This document shows, piece by piece, positions 52,556 through 60,582 of a stretch of 64,000 nucleotides of DNA (position 1 is its first letter; each line of letters opens with the position of its first letter). Made by a program: the position numbers and the translations under genes. Below the pieces are notes generated by a model, which saw only the letters and a list, made by a program, of their open reading frames with translations, did not search any database and had not been told where the DNA came from. The DNA comes from JACOND01 sp965202645 (GTDB lineage: Bacteria > Bdellovibrionota > Bdellovibrionia > Bdellovibrionales > UBA1609): the NCBI GenBank assembly GCA_965202645.1, contig OZ241840.1, positions 1,984,001-2,048,000 of the forward strand, given 5' to 3'.

Positions 52556-53227
52556 ATGAAAGCTATTGTTGGACTGGGCAATCCCGGAGACAAATATCTT
52601 TGGACGAGGCATAACTTGGGCTTTATGCTTATTGATTTTATAGCTCAAAACGGAGAATTTCACAAAAAGCGCCAAAGCCATATTCAAAAACAGGAAATGG
52701 CCGGTCAGAAAATTCTGCTGGTCAAGCCTCAAACTTTTATGAATCTCTCTGGACAGGCTGTCAAAGAGATTATGAGCTTTTATAAAATTTCTCTTGAAAA
52801 TTTGCTGGTTATCCATGATGACAAAGATCAAATTTTTGGAAAAATCAAATTTCAAAAACTGCGAGGGGACGGCGGGCATAGAGGAATAAAAAGCATTCAT
52901 CAGGAATTGCGGTCCCAAGATTACTGCCGGTTAAAAATGGGGGTGGCCTCCTCTCCTGTGAGCCAAACGGAAAAAGAAAGGGCGAAGAAGATCTCCCCGC
53001 CGAGCGGGACACAGCCTATAATAGATTTTGCCGGTATAGCCGGGCGGGGGGAGGATATAAAGCCAAAATGGGACACTTCCCGTTTTGTTCTTTCCCCTTT
53101 TAGCCAAAGGGAAAAGCAAAAACTTCCGGATTTTTTGGAGCGGGGGCGAAAAGCGGTTTATTGTTTTGTTCAAAATGGCTATGAGACCTCTGCCAGCCAA
53201 TTCAACAACACAGGATTAAAGGGCTGA
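52556..53227 (+). CDS. pth: Peptidyl-tRNA hydrolase with an internal insertion
   Basis: The 223-residue product has VGLGNPGDKYLWTRHNLGF (Asn10 and catalytic His), FMNLSGQAV (Asn) and VIHDDKD (the catalytic Asp). It releases tRNA from peptidyl-tRNA that has dropped off ribosomes, an essential job. The core is as in the family, but between RLKMGVASSP and DTSRFVLSPFS there are about 48 extra residues (from about SQTEKERAKK to GEDIKPKW), making it longer than the usual 185-200. The start is preceded by the decoy array. A direct repeat separates it from aroC. Confidence 0.93.
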   Translation: MKAIVGLGNPGDKYLWTRHNLGFMLIDFIAQNGEFHKKRQSHIQKQEMAGQKILLVKPQTFMNLSGQAVKEIMSFYKISLENLLVIHDDKDQIFGKIKFQKLRGDGGHRGIKSIHQELRSQDYCRLKMGVASSPVSQTEKERAKKISPPSGTQPIIDFAGIAGRGEDIKPKWDTSRFVLSPFSQREKQKLPDFLERGRKAVYCFVQNGYETSASQFNNTGLKG

Positions 53228-53232
53228 AAAGC

Positions 53233-53312
53233 CTTTTTAAGGCTTTGGGGGCGGAATTGATAAACAGGATCAGAAGGCTCTGGGGGCGGAATTGATAAAC
53301 AGGATCAATTCA
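53233..53312 (+). repeat. Two copies of a ~40-bp direct repeat before aroC
   Basis: GGGGGCGGAATTGATAAACA followed by GGATCA occurs twice (about 53248 and 53284). It does not contain the gene start. Confidence 0.85.
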
Positions 53313-53328
53313 AAGTAAAGAAGATAAC

Positions 53329-54360
53329 ATGAGCGCGAGCAGTATAGGCCATATTTTTAAATTTCATAGCTTTGGCGAGAGCCATGGTCCGGCTATGGGC
53401 GCTGTTATTGACGGCTGTCCGGCTGGGGCGGCTGTTTCGATGAGGATATTGGAGCGGGAGCTGGATCGCCGGCGGCCGGGCAGATGGCCTTGGGTCTCCG
53501 CCAGATCAGAGCCGGATCAGGCGGAAATTTTATCCGGCGTTTTTGAAGGCAAAACTTTAGGAACGCCTATCGCTGTCCTTGTTTTCAATAAAAATCAAAA
53601 AAGCCAGGATTATGAGCTTATAAAAAAACAGCCTCGATTAGGGCACAGCGAAGATCTGTGGAGGCTTAAATTTGGCCATTATGACTACAGAGGCGGAGGC
53701 CGCTCCTCCGGCCGTGAAACTTTAGGGAGAGTGATAGCCGGCGCCTTTGCCCGCATGGCGCTTAAAAAGCTCTGCCCTCAATTTAAAACAATGGCTTTTG
53801 TCCGGCAAATTGGACATTTAAAAATTCTTCCGGAAGATTTGCCGGCTGTGGAGGAGCTTTTTAAGAGCGGCTCTCCCGCGGATCTATTTTCAGCCGGCTT
53901 TCCCCACAAAGAAAAATCCCAGCGGGCGGAAGAGCTTTTAATAAAGGCCAAAAAGGAGGGGGAAAGCTTGGGATCCCTTGTGGAGCTTTGGATAGAGAAT
54001 TTGCCGGCGGGGCTGGGCCAGCCTTTATTTCACAAATTCAAATCCGATTTGGCTCAAGGAATTATGAGTTTAGGGGCCAGCTCCGGCTTAGAGATTGGCT
54101 TGGGCTTTGATTCCGCTAAAGCTAAAGGGACAGAATTTCATAAAGAGAAAAAAAATTATGGCGGATTAAGAGGGGGCCTAACTACAGGGGACAGAGTTTG
54201 CCTGAGAGCTGTTTTTAAGCCTCCCTCTTCTCTAAAGGGGATTTCCAAAAAAGGCCGCCATGATCCTTGTATCGGCCCCAGGGCCGTTTCCGTTTTAGAG
54301 GCTATCGCCTGTTTGACCGCAATGGATCATTTGCTGAGGAGCCGTTTAGATCGCCTGTGA
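53329..54360 (+). CDS. aroC: Chorismate synthase
   Basis: The 343-residue product opens with GHIFKFHSFGESHGPAMGAV, then RRRPGRWPW, GHYDYRGGGRSSGRETLGRV (FMN/EPSP binding) and HDPCIGPRAVSVLEA, all hallmark segments. It converts EPSP to chorismate with reduced FMN, the last shared step to Phe, Tyr and Trp. A loop (ELFKSGSPADLFSAGFP) is somewhat variable. AAGTAAAGAAG precedes the ATG. The shikimate enzyme DAHP synthase lies 1.3 kb downstream on the other strand. Confidence 0.95.
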   Translation: MSASSIGHIFKFHSFGESHGPAMGAVIDGCPAGAAVSMRILERELDRRRPGRWPWVSARSEPDQAEILSGVFEGKTLGTPIAVLVFNKNQKSQDYELIKKQPRLGHSEDLWRLKFGHYDYRGGGRSSGRETLGRVIAGAFARMALKKLCPQFKTMAFVRQIGHLKILPEDLPAVEELFKSGSPADLFSAGFPHKEKSQRAEELLIKAKKEGESLGSLVELWIENLPAGLGQPLFHKFKSDLAQGIMSLGASSGLEIGLGFDSAKAKGTEFHKEKKNYGGLRGGLTTGDRVCLRAVFKPPSSLKGISKKGRHDPCIGPRAVSVLEAIACLTAMDHLLRSRLDRL

Positions 54361-54399
54361 CCGCCGGCCAGTTGTGAGGGAGAGCTGGCTTATAATTTT

Positions 54400-54724
54400 G
54401 GCTCATAACAGCTTAAGATCTATTTAGAGGTTAAGTTATTGAAATAACTGTAAAAAAAGCCTTTTATAAGCGTTGTGAGCCGGACTGGCTCTCTTGACCT
54501 AAACCCTATTATGATCTTCAATTTTCCAAAGCTCAAGCTTGTTTTTGAGGGCTCCCGCTTCACGGATGGCAAAAAAGCGAGTGAGGGCAGGACATCCGTC
54601 CCGATAAAAATAAGCTTTGGACTCTGGAATAAAGACAAATTTAGCCTCGTGAATAGGTCAAGAGAAGAGGCTAGCTCAGTTTAAATTTTTTTAAAAGAAC
54701 AGCCTTTTATAAGCGCTATGAGCC
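54400..54724. mobile_element. MITE-like element with a nested dispersed repeat
   Basis: GGCTCATAACAGCTTAAG to GTTGTGAGCC (54400-54481) contains the left end of the IS1595-type element, including a TTAAGTTATTGAAATAACTG match to the IS left end. At 54485-54690 lies dispersed element copy 3 (ATTATGATCTTCAATTTTCC and CTCTGGAATAAAGACAAAT). It is followed by a second GCCTTTTATAAGCG-CTATGAGCC (54702-54724), so it seems inserted with a ~23-bp duplicated flank. The last bases form the stop codon of the gene at 54716. Confidence 0.7.
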
Positions 54725-55621
54725 AATTTTTAAAGCTTTTTCCAATGCAGGATATTGAAAGGCAAAGCCTTGCGCCAGGGCTTTATCGGGGAGAGCTTTA
54801 CTGCTCAAGAGGAGATTTCTGGCCATTTCCCCTCCGGCCAGCTTTAGCAAAAACAGGGGAGCGGGGATTTTAAAGCCTCTGTATTCCTTGGCGAGAAGGC
54901 TGTAAAAATCTTTCAATAAAACAGGCTGGGGGGAAACAGCGTTATAAATCCCTTTGGCCGGCGTGCTCTCTATAGCCCATAAAATCAAGGATATTAAATC
55001 CTCTAAGGCGATCCAGCTCAGCCAGAAGGGCTTTTGGCTGAATAGGCGAGGCAAAAAGCCTCTTTTCAGCCATTTTATTTGCTCATGCAAAAACCCTTTT
55101 TTGCGGGACATAACATGGCCCAGCCTAAAAACCAAAGTCCGGCAAAGGCCAGAGGCTTTTAAAGCCTCCTTTTCCCATTTCCAGCAGACTTTTTGCAGGA
55201 AAAGATTTTGATCAGGGGCGAAGCTGTCCTCTGTCAGAGTCTGATCTCCCTGATCGCCATAAGCGCCAATAGCGCTGGCCGACAAAAAAAAAGAGGGGAG
55301 ATGAGTCCAAACATTTAGGGCTGAGACAAGCTGTTTTGCCCCCTCCACTCTGGAGAGATAAATTGTTTCTTTTATTTTTTTTGTCCAAGGCCATTGAAAA
55401 ACCGGCTCTCCCGCTAAGTGGATCACCCCATAGTCTCCCTCTTTGGGAAAAGCCTCTTGAGGCGGAAAGGCTGTGGCGTCAGGCCAGAGAAACAGCTTGT
55501 GAGGATAGGAGGCGCCGCCCGCCCGGCGGGCCAGCAAGTGAATTTTATAGCCTTGAGAGGCTAATTTTTGCCCTAAAGCCTGGCCGACTAAGCCTGTTCC
55601 TCCTGTCAATATAACAGTCAT
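54716..55621 (-). CDS. TIGR01777-family SDR epimerase-like protein (YfcH-like)
   Basis: The 301-residue product begins VILTGGTGLVGQALGQKL, an extended SDR NAD(P)-binding motif, then YGVIHLAGEPVF, FLSASAIGAYGDQGD and EDLISLILWAIE. A C-terminal DUF1731-like end is present. Substrate unknown; in plants and E. coli relatives are called YfcH/SulA-type epimerases. The TAG stop overlaps the IS-end-like sequence GGCTCATAGCGC, so the mobile end may have trimmed the C-terminus by a few residues. It is encoded next to DAHP synthase on the same strand. Confidence 0.88.
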   Translation of the reverse strand: MTVILTGGTGLVGQALGQKLASQGYKIHLLARRAGGASYPHKLFLWPDATAFPPQEAFPKEGDYGVIHLAGEPVFQWPWTKKIKETIYLSRVEGAKQLVSALNVWTHLPSFFLSASAIGAYGDQGDQTLTEDSFAPDQNLFLQKVCWKWEKEALKASGLCRTLVFRLGHVMSRKKGFLHEQIKWLKRGFLPRLFSQKPFWLSWIALEDLISLILWAIESTPAKGIYNAVSPQPVLLKDFYSLLAKEYRGFKIPAPLFLLKLAGGEMARNLLLSSKALPDKALAQGFAFQYPALEKALKIGS

Positions 55622-55654
55622 TGCTTTTTGAGCATAAGGCTTTTAGGCAAAGGC

Positions 55655-56449
55655 TTAAAGCTTTTTATTAAAAAGGCTCAGCAGTTTCCGCAATGTTTTC
55701 GCTAATCGCTCTAATTCTTTAAAGGAAAGGGCTTGATAGGGATCGCACAGAGCTTTTTTAGGATCGGGATGGGTTTCAATTAAAAGGCCATCCGCTCCCG
55801 CTGCGACCGCCGCTTGGCTCATTGGGGCGACTAAAGAGGCGTCTCCTGTGCCGTGTGAGGGATCGACAAAAACAGGAAAGGGGCTTGTCTGTTTAAGATA
55901 GGCCACAGCGTTTAAGTCTAAGGTGTTTCGGGTTTGTGTCTCAAAAGTTCTGATGCCTCTTTCGCATAAAATAATGTTTTCGTTCCCCCCTTGAATGAGG
56001 TAGCCGGCGGCTTTCAGCCACTCCGAGATTTTAGCGGAAAAGGCTCTCTTCAGCAAAACAGGCTTTTTGCCTTGGCCCAGCTCCTTTAAAAGCTCATAGT
56101 TAAACATATTTCTGGCGCCCACTTGATACACATCCAATATCGGCTCTAAAAATTCTGTCTGTCTGGGATCTGTGATTTCGCTGACAAGCAAAAGCCCTGT
56201 TTGGGTTTTCGCTTTTTGGATGATTGGCAGAGAGGCTGTCCCTAAGCCTTGAAAGCTTTTAGGATCAGTCCGCAGTTTAAAAATTCCCCCTCTCAGCCCT
56301 GTGGCCCCCTGCTGTTGGACAAACTTTGCCGTTGTTAAAAACTGCTCTTCTGATTCAATAGCGCAAGGCCCGGCCCACAGATGAAAAAGGCTCCCTCCAA
56401 CAGCTTTATTTCCGATTAAAATGGGTTTTGTCATATTTGTGTGGCTCAT
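55655..56449 (-). CDS. aroF: DAHP synthase (3-deoxy-7-phosphoheptulonate synthase), AroF/KdsA-like
   Basis: The 264-residue product has AGPCAIESEEQF, RGGIFKLRTDPKSFQGLG, VSEITDPRQTEFL, QVGARNMFNYELL, CERGIRTFETQTRNTLDL and FVDPSHGTGDASLVAPM, the full set of the KDO8P-synthase-like DAHP synthase family. It joins phosphoenolpyruvate and erythrose 4-phosphate, the first shikimate step. No regulatory ACT domain is present. The first ATG at 56449 lies within an IS end (GCGCTATGAGCC); the more likely start is the next ATG, giving MTKPILIGNKAV. Confidence 0.93.
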   Translation of the reverse strand: MSHTNMTKPILIGNKAVGGSLFHLWAGPCAIESEEQFLTTAKFVQQQGATGLRGGIFKLRTDPKSFQGLGTASLPIIQKAKTQTGLLLVSEITDPRQTEFLEPILDVYQVGARNMFNYELLKELGQGKKPVLLKRAFSAKISEWLKAAGYLIQGGNENIILCERGIRTFETQTRNTLDLNAVAYLKQTSPFPVFVDPSHGTGDASLVAPMSQAAVAAGADGLLIETHPDPKKALCDPYQALSFKELERLAKTLRKLLSLFNKKL

Positions 56450-56660
56450 AGCGCCTTAAGGGGCCTATTTCTCAATATTTTTAATAATAACAAAGGCTCA
56501 TGACAGCTTAAGGGGTCTATTTCTAATGATTTTTAATAATAACACAGGTTCATGACAACTTAAGGGGTCTATTTCTGATGATTTTTAATAATAACACATA
56601 TAAATTATCTTGTCTATGATTAAATCGAAATTCACATTCTTTGAGATGAAGATAAAAAGG
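56442..56660 (-). mobile_element. Inverted IS1595-type right-end remnant with tandem ends
   Basis: From about 56547 to 56660 the sequence is the reverse complement of the right end of the IS at 57321-58072 (GGTTCATGACAACTTAAGG, then TTTTTAATAATAACACAT). Two further end copies precede it at about 56443 and 56495 (GGCTCATGACAGCTTAAG). No transposase remains. Confidence 0.8.
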
Positions 56661-56690
56661 GAAAGGCGCCCCGCCTCTTATCGATATTGT

Positions 56691-57308
56691 TTACCTTAAT
56701 TTTCCCTGAATATCCGATTGTAATGCCTTATTGAGATTTAATAACTCTTTAGATTTTGGAAAGTGATGTTTATTAAAAATTTTCAAATATTCCGGTTTTA
56801 TATCAACTGTCATATATTTGTCAGGCAAACTCACTTCCGATTTGTAAAGAAAATGATCTCTCCATCCCTCTGTGCTTTTTATATAGTATATTCCATTTGT
56901 AATAAAGAAAGTTTTTTTATTATTTGCGGATTTGACTATAAATGTCTCCTTTGGAAAGAAAATAGATAGAAAACCGCTAAAAAATTTCCAGCCAAGATTA
57001 GGCGCTTTATTCGGATCTATAATGATAACAGCGGGGATCCCGGTTTTTAACTGTTTTTTAACAAATAATTTAAAATTGTTTTGAGTGTCTTGGAGAATAT
57101 ACCCGTGCCTCTTTTTAAATTTAGTCTCATAAATATTAAAATATTCAAAAATCAACAGCCATATAGAAAAGAATCCAACAAGAAAAATTTGAGCCTGTAT
57201 TTTTTGAGTATTTTTAATTATGAGCAAAATTAAGAGAATAATTGGCACAATCGCCCATATAGATCGATAATTGTGAAAATGCTGTGGCAAAACAGAAAAT
57301 GGCGCCAA
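56691..57308 (-). CDS. Membrane protein C-terminal part, truncated by an IS
   Basis: The 205-residue frame starts MAPFSVLPQHFHNYRS and has two hydrophobic helices (about 13-29 and 37-54) followed by a soluble domain with PAVIIIDPNKAP and TFFITNGIYYIKS. The left end of the IS lies 12 bp before the start, so the original 5' part was lost. No family is certain; the tail of a multi-helix envelope or glycosyltransferase-type protein is plausible. Probably a pseudogene. Confidence 0.5.
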   Translation of the reverse strand: MAPFSVLPQHFHNYRSIWAIVPIILLILLIIKNTQKIQAQIFLVGFFSIWLLIFEYFNIYETKFKKRHGYILQDTQNNFKLFVKKQLKTGIPAVIIIDPNKAPNLGWKFFSGFLSIFFPKETFIVKSANNKKTFFITNGIYYIKSTEGWRDHFLYKSEVSLPDKYMTVDIKPEYLKIFNKHHFPKSKELLNLNKALQSDIQGKLR

Positions 57309-57320
57309 TAAAAAAAATAA

Positions 57321-58072
57321 GGTTCATGACAACTTAAGCTCTGTTTGATAGAGGTTAAGTTGTTGAAATGACTGTAAAAAACAAGTATTTTCTCCGTTCA
57401 AGAATTTCTGAGCCTAAATTTAGGGAAATTGTTAGGCTCTTTTCTGCCGATCTGACAGCCCAACAAATAGCTTTTTTTTCGGGAATCAGCAGAAACAGCA
57501 TCAATAAAATCTTAAAAAATATCCGTATAAGAATGGCTGAGCATTGCGAGAAAAATAGCCTGTTTTCTAAAGGTCAAATAGAAATGGATGAAAGCTATTT
57601 TGGGCCTCGAAGAATACGCGGAAAAAAAGGCCGGGGAGCTTATGGAAAAACTATCGTTTTTGGCGTTAAAAAAAGACAAGGGAAGGTTTATACCCAAATC
57701 ATTAAGAATTGCTCAAAAAAGGAGGTTTTGCCTCTTATAAGAGATAAAATTGACAGAAAGACAACCCTATTTACAGACGGATTTAAGACCTATGATAGTT
57801 TAGTGGATTTGGGTTATAAGAAACATTATAGGGTGCATCACGGGAAGAATGAATTTTCTAAAAAAGAGGGGAAGATAAAAAGCCATATTAATGGCATAGA
57901 AAATTTTTGGGGGATCGCTAAAGTGAGGCTTTATAAATTTAGAGGAATGGATAAAAGAACATTCTATTTGCATTTAAAAGAATGTGAGTTTAGATTTAAT
58001 TATAGACAAGATAATTTATATGTGTTATTATTAAAAATCATCAGAAATAGACCCCTTAAGTTGTCATGAACC
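57321..58072 (+). mobile_element. IS1595-family insertion sequence (IS1016-like), complete
   Basis: Terminal inverted repeats GGTTCATGACAACTTAAG (57321) and its complement (ending 58072) bound 752 bp holding one transposase gene. The flanking 8-mers AAAAATAA and TATTATTA differ, so no target duplication is seen, which points to later rearrangement on one side. Confidence 0.9.
57368..58069 (+). CDS. IS1595-family transposase
   Basis: The 233-residue product has an N-terminal helix-turn-helix (SADLTAQQIAFFSGISRNSI) and a DDE-type core: MDESYFGPRRIRGKKGRGA, LFTDGFKTYDSL and HINGIENFWGIAKVR, with a Glu/Asn context typical of the IS1016 branch. It should cut and move this IS. The stop TGA (58067-58069) overlaps the ATG of the downstream methylase fragment (ATGA), inside the terminal repeat. 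A truncated second copy is at 59308-59585. The gene looks intact. Confidence 0.93.
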   Translation: MTVKNKYFLRSRISEPKFREIVRLFSADLTAQQIAFFSGISRNSINKILKNIRIRMAEHCEKNSLFSKGQIEMDESYFGPRRIRGKKGRGAYGKTIVFGVKKRQGKVYTQIIKNCSKKEVLPLIRDKIDRKTTLFTDGFKTYDSLVDLGYKKHYRVHHGKNEFSKKEGKIKSHINGIENFWGIAKVRLYKFRGMDKRTFYLHLKECEFRFNYRQDNLYVLLLKIIRNRPLKLS

Positions 58073-59214
58073 TATTATTAAATTATAAATTGGGGCATAA
58101 GTGGCTTAAAGGCAATAGCGCTTATAAAGCGTCAAATCATATTTTAAAAGGGCAAACGCCGGAAATATTATTTATTGAAAGATGTTTTCAGTTATTGCGG
58201 CCGGCCGGGCGATTGGGAATCGTATTGCCTAACGGACATCTTGAAAACGGCTCATTGGAATATTTAAGAGCCTATATAAAAACAGGCATGGATGTTCTGG
58301 GAGTTATTCTTTTGCCTCAAGATGCGTTTATTCCCTATGGAACAGGCGTAAAAACCTCTTTGCTGTTTTTGCAAAAAAAGGATAGAAAAAGCCAAAACGA
58401 TAAGATATTTTTTAGCCAAATAAAGAAAATAGGATATTCAGGAAATAAAGCCAAACGGCCTATTTATAAAAAAGATAAATGTGGACAAACTGTAATAGAT
58501 GAGGATTTTAGCAAAACTATATCAGACTATAATCAATTTTTAAAAACATCCGCTATAAAATCTAACTCCTCTTTCTGCATTAAAGCGAAGCAATTAAATG
58601 GAAGATTTGATTATGCTTATCATCTGCCAGCAAACCGCAAGCTAATAAAGCGATTAAAACAGCTAAACTCTGTTTATTTGCGTGAATTAGCGGATATTGT
58701 AAAGGCCAAATCAACATTTTTAAACAGCTCGATTGTTAATTACATTGAGCTTTCAGATGTATATGCAAAATCATTTGAAATTATTAGCTCAGCGCCAATA
58801 GCTGTTGATAAATTGCCAAGCAGAGCCAGTTATAAGCTAAAAACAGGGGATATCATTACAGCTGTGGCCGGCAATGCTATAGGGACACATAAGCATACTA
58901 CGGCTTATGTCACAGAAGAGTTTAGCCATTCCATTTGCACAAATGGCTTTCGTGTGTTAAGAGGCTTTAAAATCAATCCATTTTATCTTTTGTATTATTT
59001 TCAGAGCGATTTGTTTTTAAAACAAGTGTTTATGTATCGCACAGGGGCGGCTATTCCAGCCTTATCAGATGAGGATTTTAGTAAAATTTTAATATATATT
59101 CCGCCTAAAAAGGAAATTGAGCAAATCAGCTCAGTTGTTAAAAAAAGTTTTTATTTAAGGCAAAAAGCTAAAAATGAAATGAGGAATATCTCTTTAACTG
59201 AAATGAGCTTATAA
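58066..59214 (+). CDS. Type I-like DNA methylase (HsdM-type) C-terminal fragment with specificity-like region
   Basis: The 382-residue frame starts inside the IS end (MNLLLNYKLGHKW) and then reads as the C-terminal half of an N6-methylase: FIERCFQLLRPAGRLGIVLPNGHLENG, FIPYGTGVKTSLLFLQKK. A target-recognition-like part follows, YIELSDVYAK, SYKLKTGDIITAVAGNAIGT, FRTGAAIPALSDED-type end (TGAAIPALSDEDFSKI), as in fused HsdM-HsdS proteins. The SAM motif and NPPF/Y motif are absent, having been lost 5' of the IS. It is probably inactive. Confidence 0.75.
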   Translation: MNLLLNYKLGHKWLKGNSAYKASNHILKGQTPEILFIERCFQLLRPAGRLGIVLPNGHLENGSLEYLRAYIKTGMDVLGVILLPQDAFIPYGTGVKTSLLFLQKKDRKSQNDKIFFSQIKKIGYSGNKAKRPIYKKDKCGQTVIDEDFSKTISDYNQFLKTSAIKSNSSFCIKAKQLNGRFDYAYHLPANRKLIKRLKQLNSVYLRELADIVKAKSTFLNSSIVNYIELSDVYAKSFEIISSAPIAVDKLPSRASYKLKTGDIITAVAGNAIGTHKHTTAYVTEEFSHSICTNGFRVLRGFKINPFYLLYYFQSDLFLKQVFMYRTGAAIPALSDEDFSKILIYIPPKKEIEQISSVVKKSFYLRQKAKNEMRNISLTEMSL

Positions 59215-59307
59215 ACAAGGCGGATTCACTCCAGTTTTGACAATCAGAGCCTATTAATTTATGAACAAGGTTATTCCAAGTGAACTGTCCATTTTTCGAG
59301 AACGATC

Positions 59308-59585
59308 CAGTTATAAGAAACATTATAGGGCGCATCACGGGAAGAATGAATTTTCTAAAAAAGAGGGGAAGATAAAAAGCCATATTAATGGCATAGAAAA
59401 TTTTTGGGGGATCGCTAAAGTGAGGCTTTATAAATTTAGAGGAATGGATAAAAGAACATTCTATTTGCATTTAAAGGTGAGTTTAGATTTAATTATAGAC
59501 AAGATAATTTATATGAAAAAAAGCTCCCCAAGCTTTTTTATATTAAAAATCATTAGAAATAGACCCCTTAAGTTGTCATGAGCCA
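59308..59585 (+). mobile_element. Truncated IS1595-type copy (right half)
   Basis: From AGTTATAAGAAACATTATAG to the terminal repeat TAGACCCCTTAAGTTGTCATGAGCC the sequence matches 57815-58072, with a small replacement around 59475-59540. The transposase frame is broken after HLKVS. Confidence 0.88.
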
Positions 59586-59631
59586 AATTTATATGCAATA
59601 AGCCTCCTGTTTAGTATAATTTAAAATCAAT

Positions 59632-60093
59632 ATGTCTGCTCAAAATATAGCTTTTAATAAAAAAGCCCGTTTTTTATATGAGCTTAAGGAAAAATTTGAA
59701 GCCGGCCTGGCGCTTTTAGGCAGTGAGGTGAAATCCCTTCGCGAGGGTAGATGCCATCTTAAGGATTCTTATATTTCTTTTGCAAAAGGGGAGGCTTTTT
59801 TGCAAAAAGCGCATATCAGCCCTTATAAAAAAGCCCTTGGCGGAGGGCATGAGCCGGAGCGAAAGAGGAAACTCCTCCTAAAAAAAGAGGAGATTAAAAG
59901 AATCCGCGGTTTGACAGAGCAAAAAAAAATGAGCTGTGTCCCCCTGAGAATTTATTTTAAAAAAGGCCGCGCCAAAGTGGAGATTGCCATTGGAAAAGGC
60001 AAAACAAAAGCCGACAAAAGGCAAACTCTTAAAAGACAACAGGCGGAAAGGCAAATGAGCAGAGCTTTAAGAAAGCGGAGGCCGTCTGTATAA
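59632..60093 (+). CDS. smpB: SsrA-binding protein SmpB
   Basis: The 153-residue product has IAFNKKARFLYELKEKFEAG, LGSEVKSLREGRCHLKDSYI, RKRKLLLKKEEIKRIRG and the basic tail. It binds tmRNA and brings it to stalled ribosomes for trans-translation. Full length. The ssrA RNA is not seen in the window. It starts about 47 bp after an IS end, so its promoter may lie in IS-derived sequence. Confidence 0.95.
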   Translation: MSAQNIAFNKKARFLYELKEKFEAGLALLGSEVKSLREGRCHLKDSYISFAKGEAFLQKAHISPYKKALGGGHEPERKRKLLLKKEEIKRIRGLTEQKKMSCVPLRIYFKKGRAKVEIAIGKGKTKADKRQTLKRQQAERQMSRALRKRRPSV

Positions 60094-60582
60094 GTTTAAT
60101 CCACAGGATTTAATTGCCGGACTGGCCTTTATTTTCTGCTCTTAAAGATTGTTTTTAATATAAAACCGCTAAAGTGAAAATTTTACAAAATCATAATTTT
60201 TTTCACAAATTTTTTGCGGCTAATCCAAAACTATGATAGTCCTAATGAGCCAAAGTTTAGAGAAGCGCTCTTAAAAAGCGGTTTTGGCTTTTTTGTGATT
60301 TTAGGAGGGTTTGTTTGAAAATAGATCGATTTTTTGGCTTTGTGAAAGACGAGCTTTTCCCGCTTAAAGAGCAAATGCAAGGCTGGCTGGGCCAAAGTTT
60401 AGAGTGAGTTATGCGGGAAATGAGGGAGATTTTAAAAAAATCGCTAAACGATAGCTTTTGCGATTAGCGAAAGAGCGATAAAGCGGATAAAAAAAAATGG
60501 ACTGAGCCCCATTGATTAGACAGGAAAAGCCTGAAGTTTAGGTTCTGCCATTTCGCCTTTTTTAAAAAGGAGTTTTATATTT
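60094..60582. other. Intergenic stretch before the subtilase gene
   Basis: About 490 bp. A short frame starting near 60315 (TTTGTTTGAAAATAGATCG) reads KIDRFFGFVKDELFPLKEQM and stops after about 30 codons. Two copies of GGCCAAAGTTTAGAG-like text occur near 60247 and 60389. Otherwise nothing is recognised. Confidence 0.4.

Noticed and set aside
52003..52918. Long minus-strand open frames over the pth leader
   Set aside because: They arise because the repeat period is a multiple of three; the encoded repeats are not protein-like and lie opposite pth.
57313..58080. Target-site duplication of the IS
   Set aside because: The flanking 8-mers do not match.
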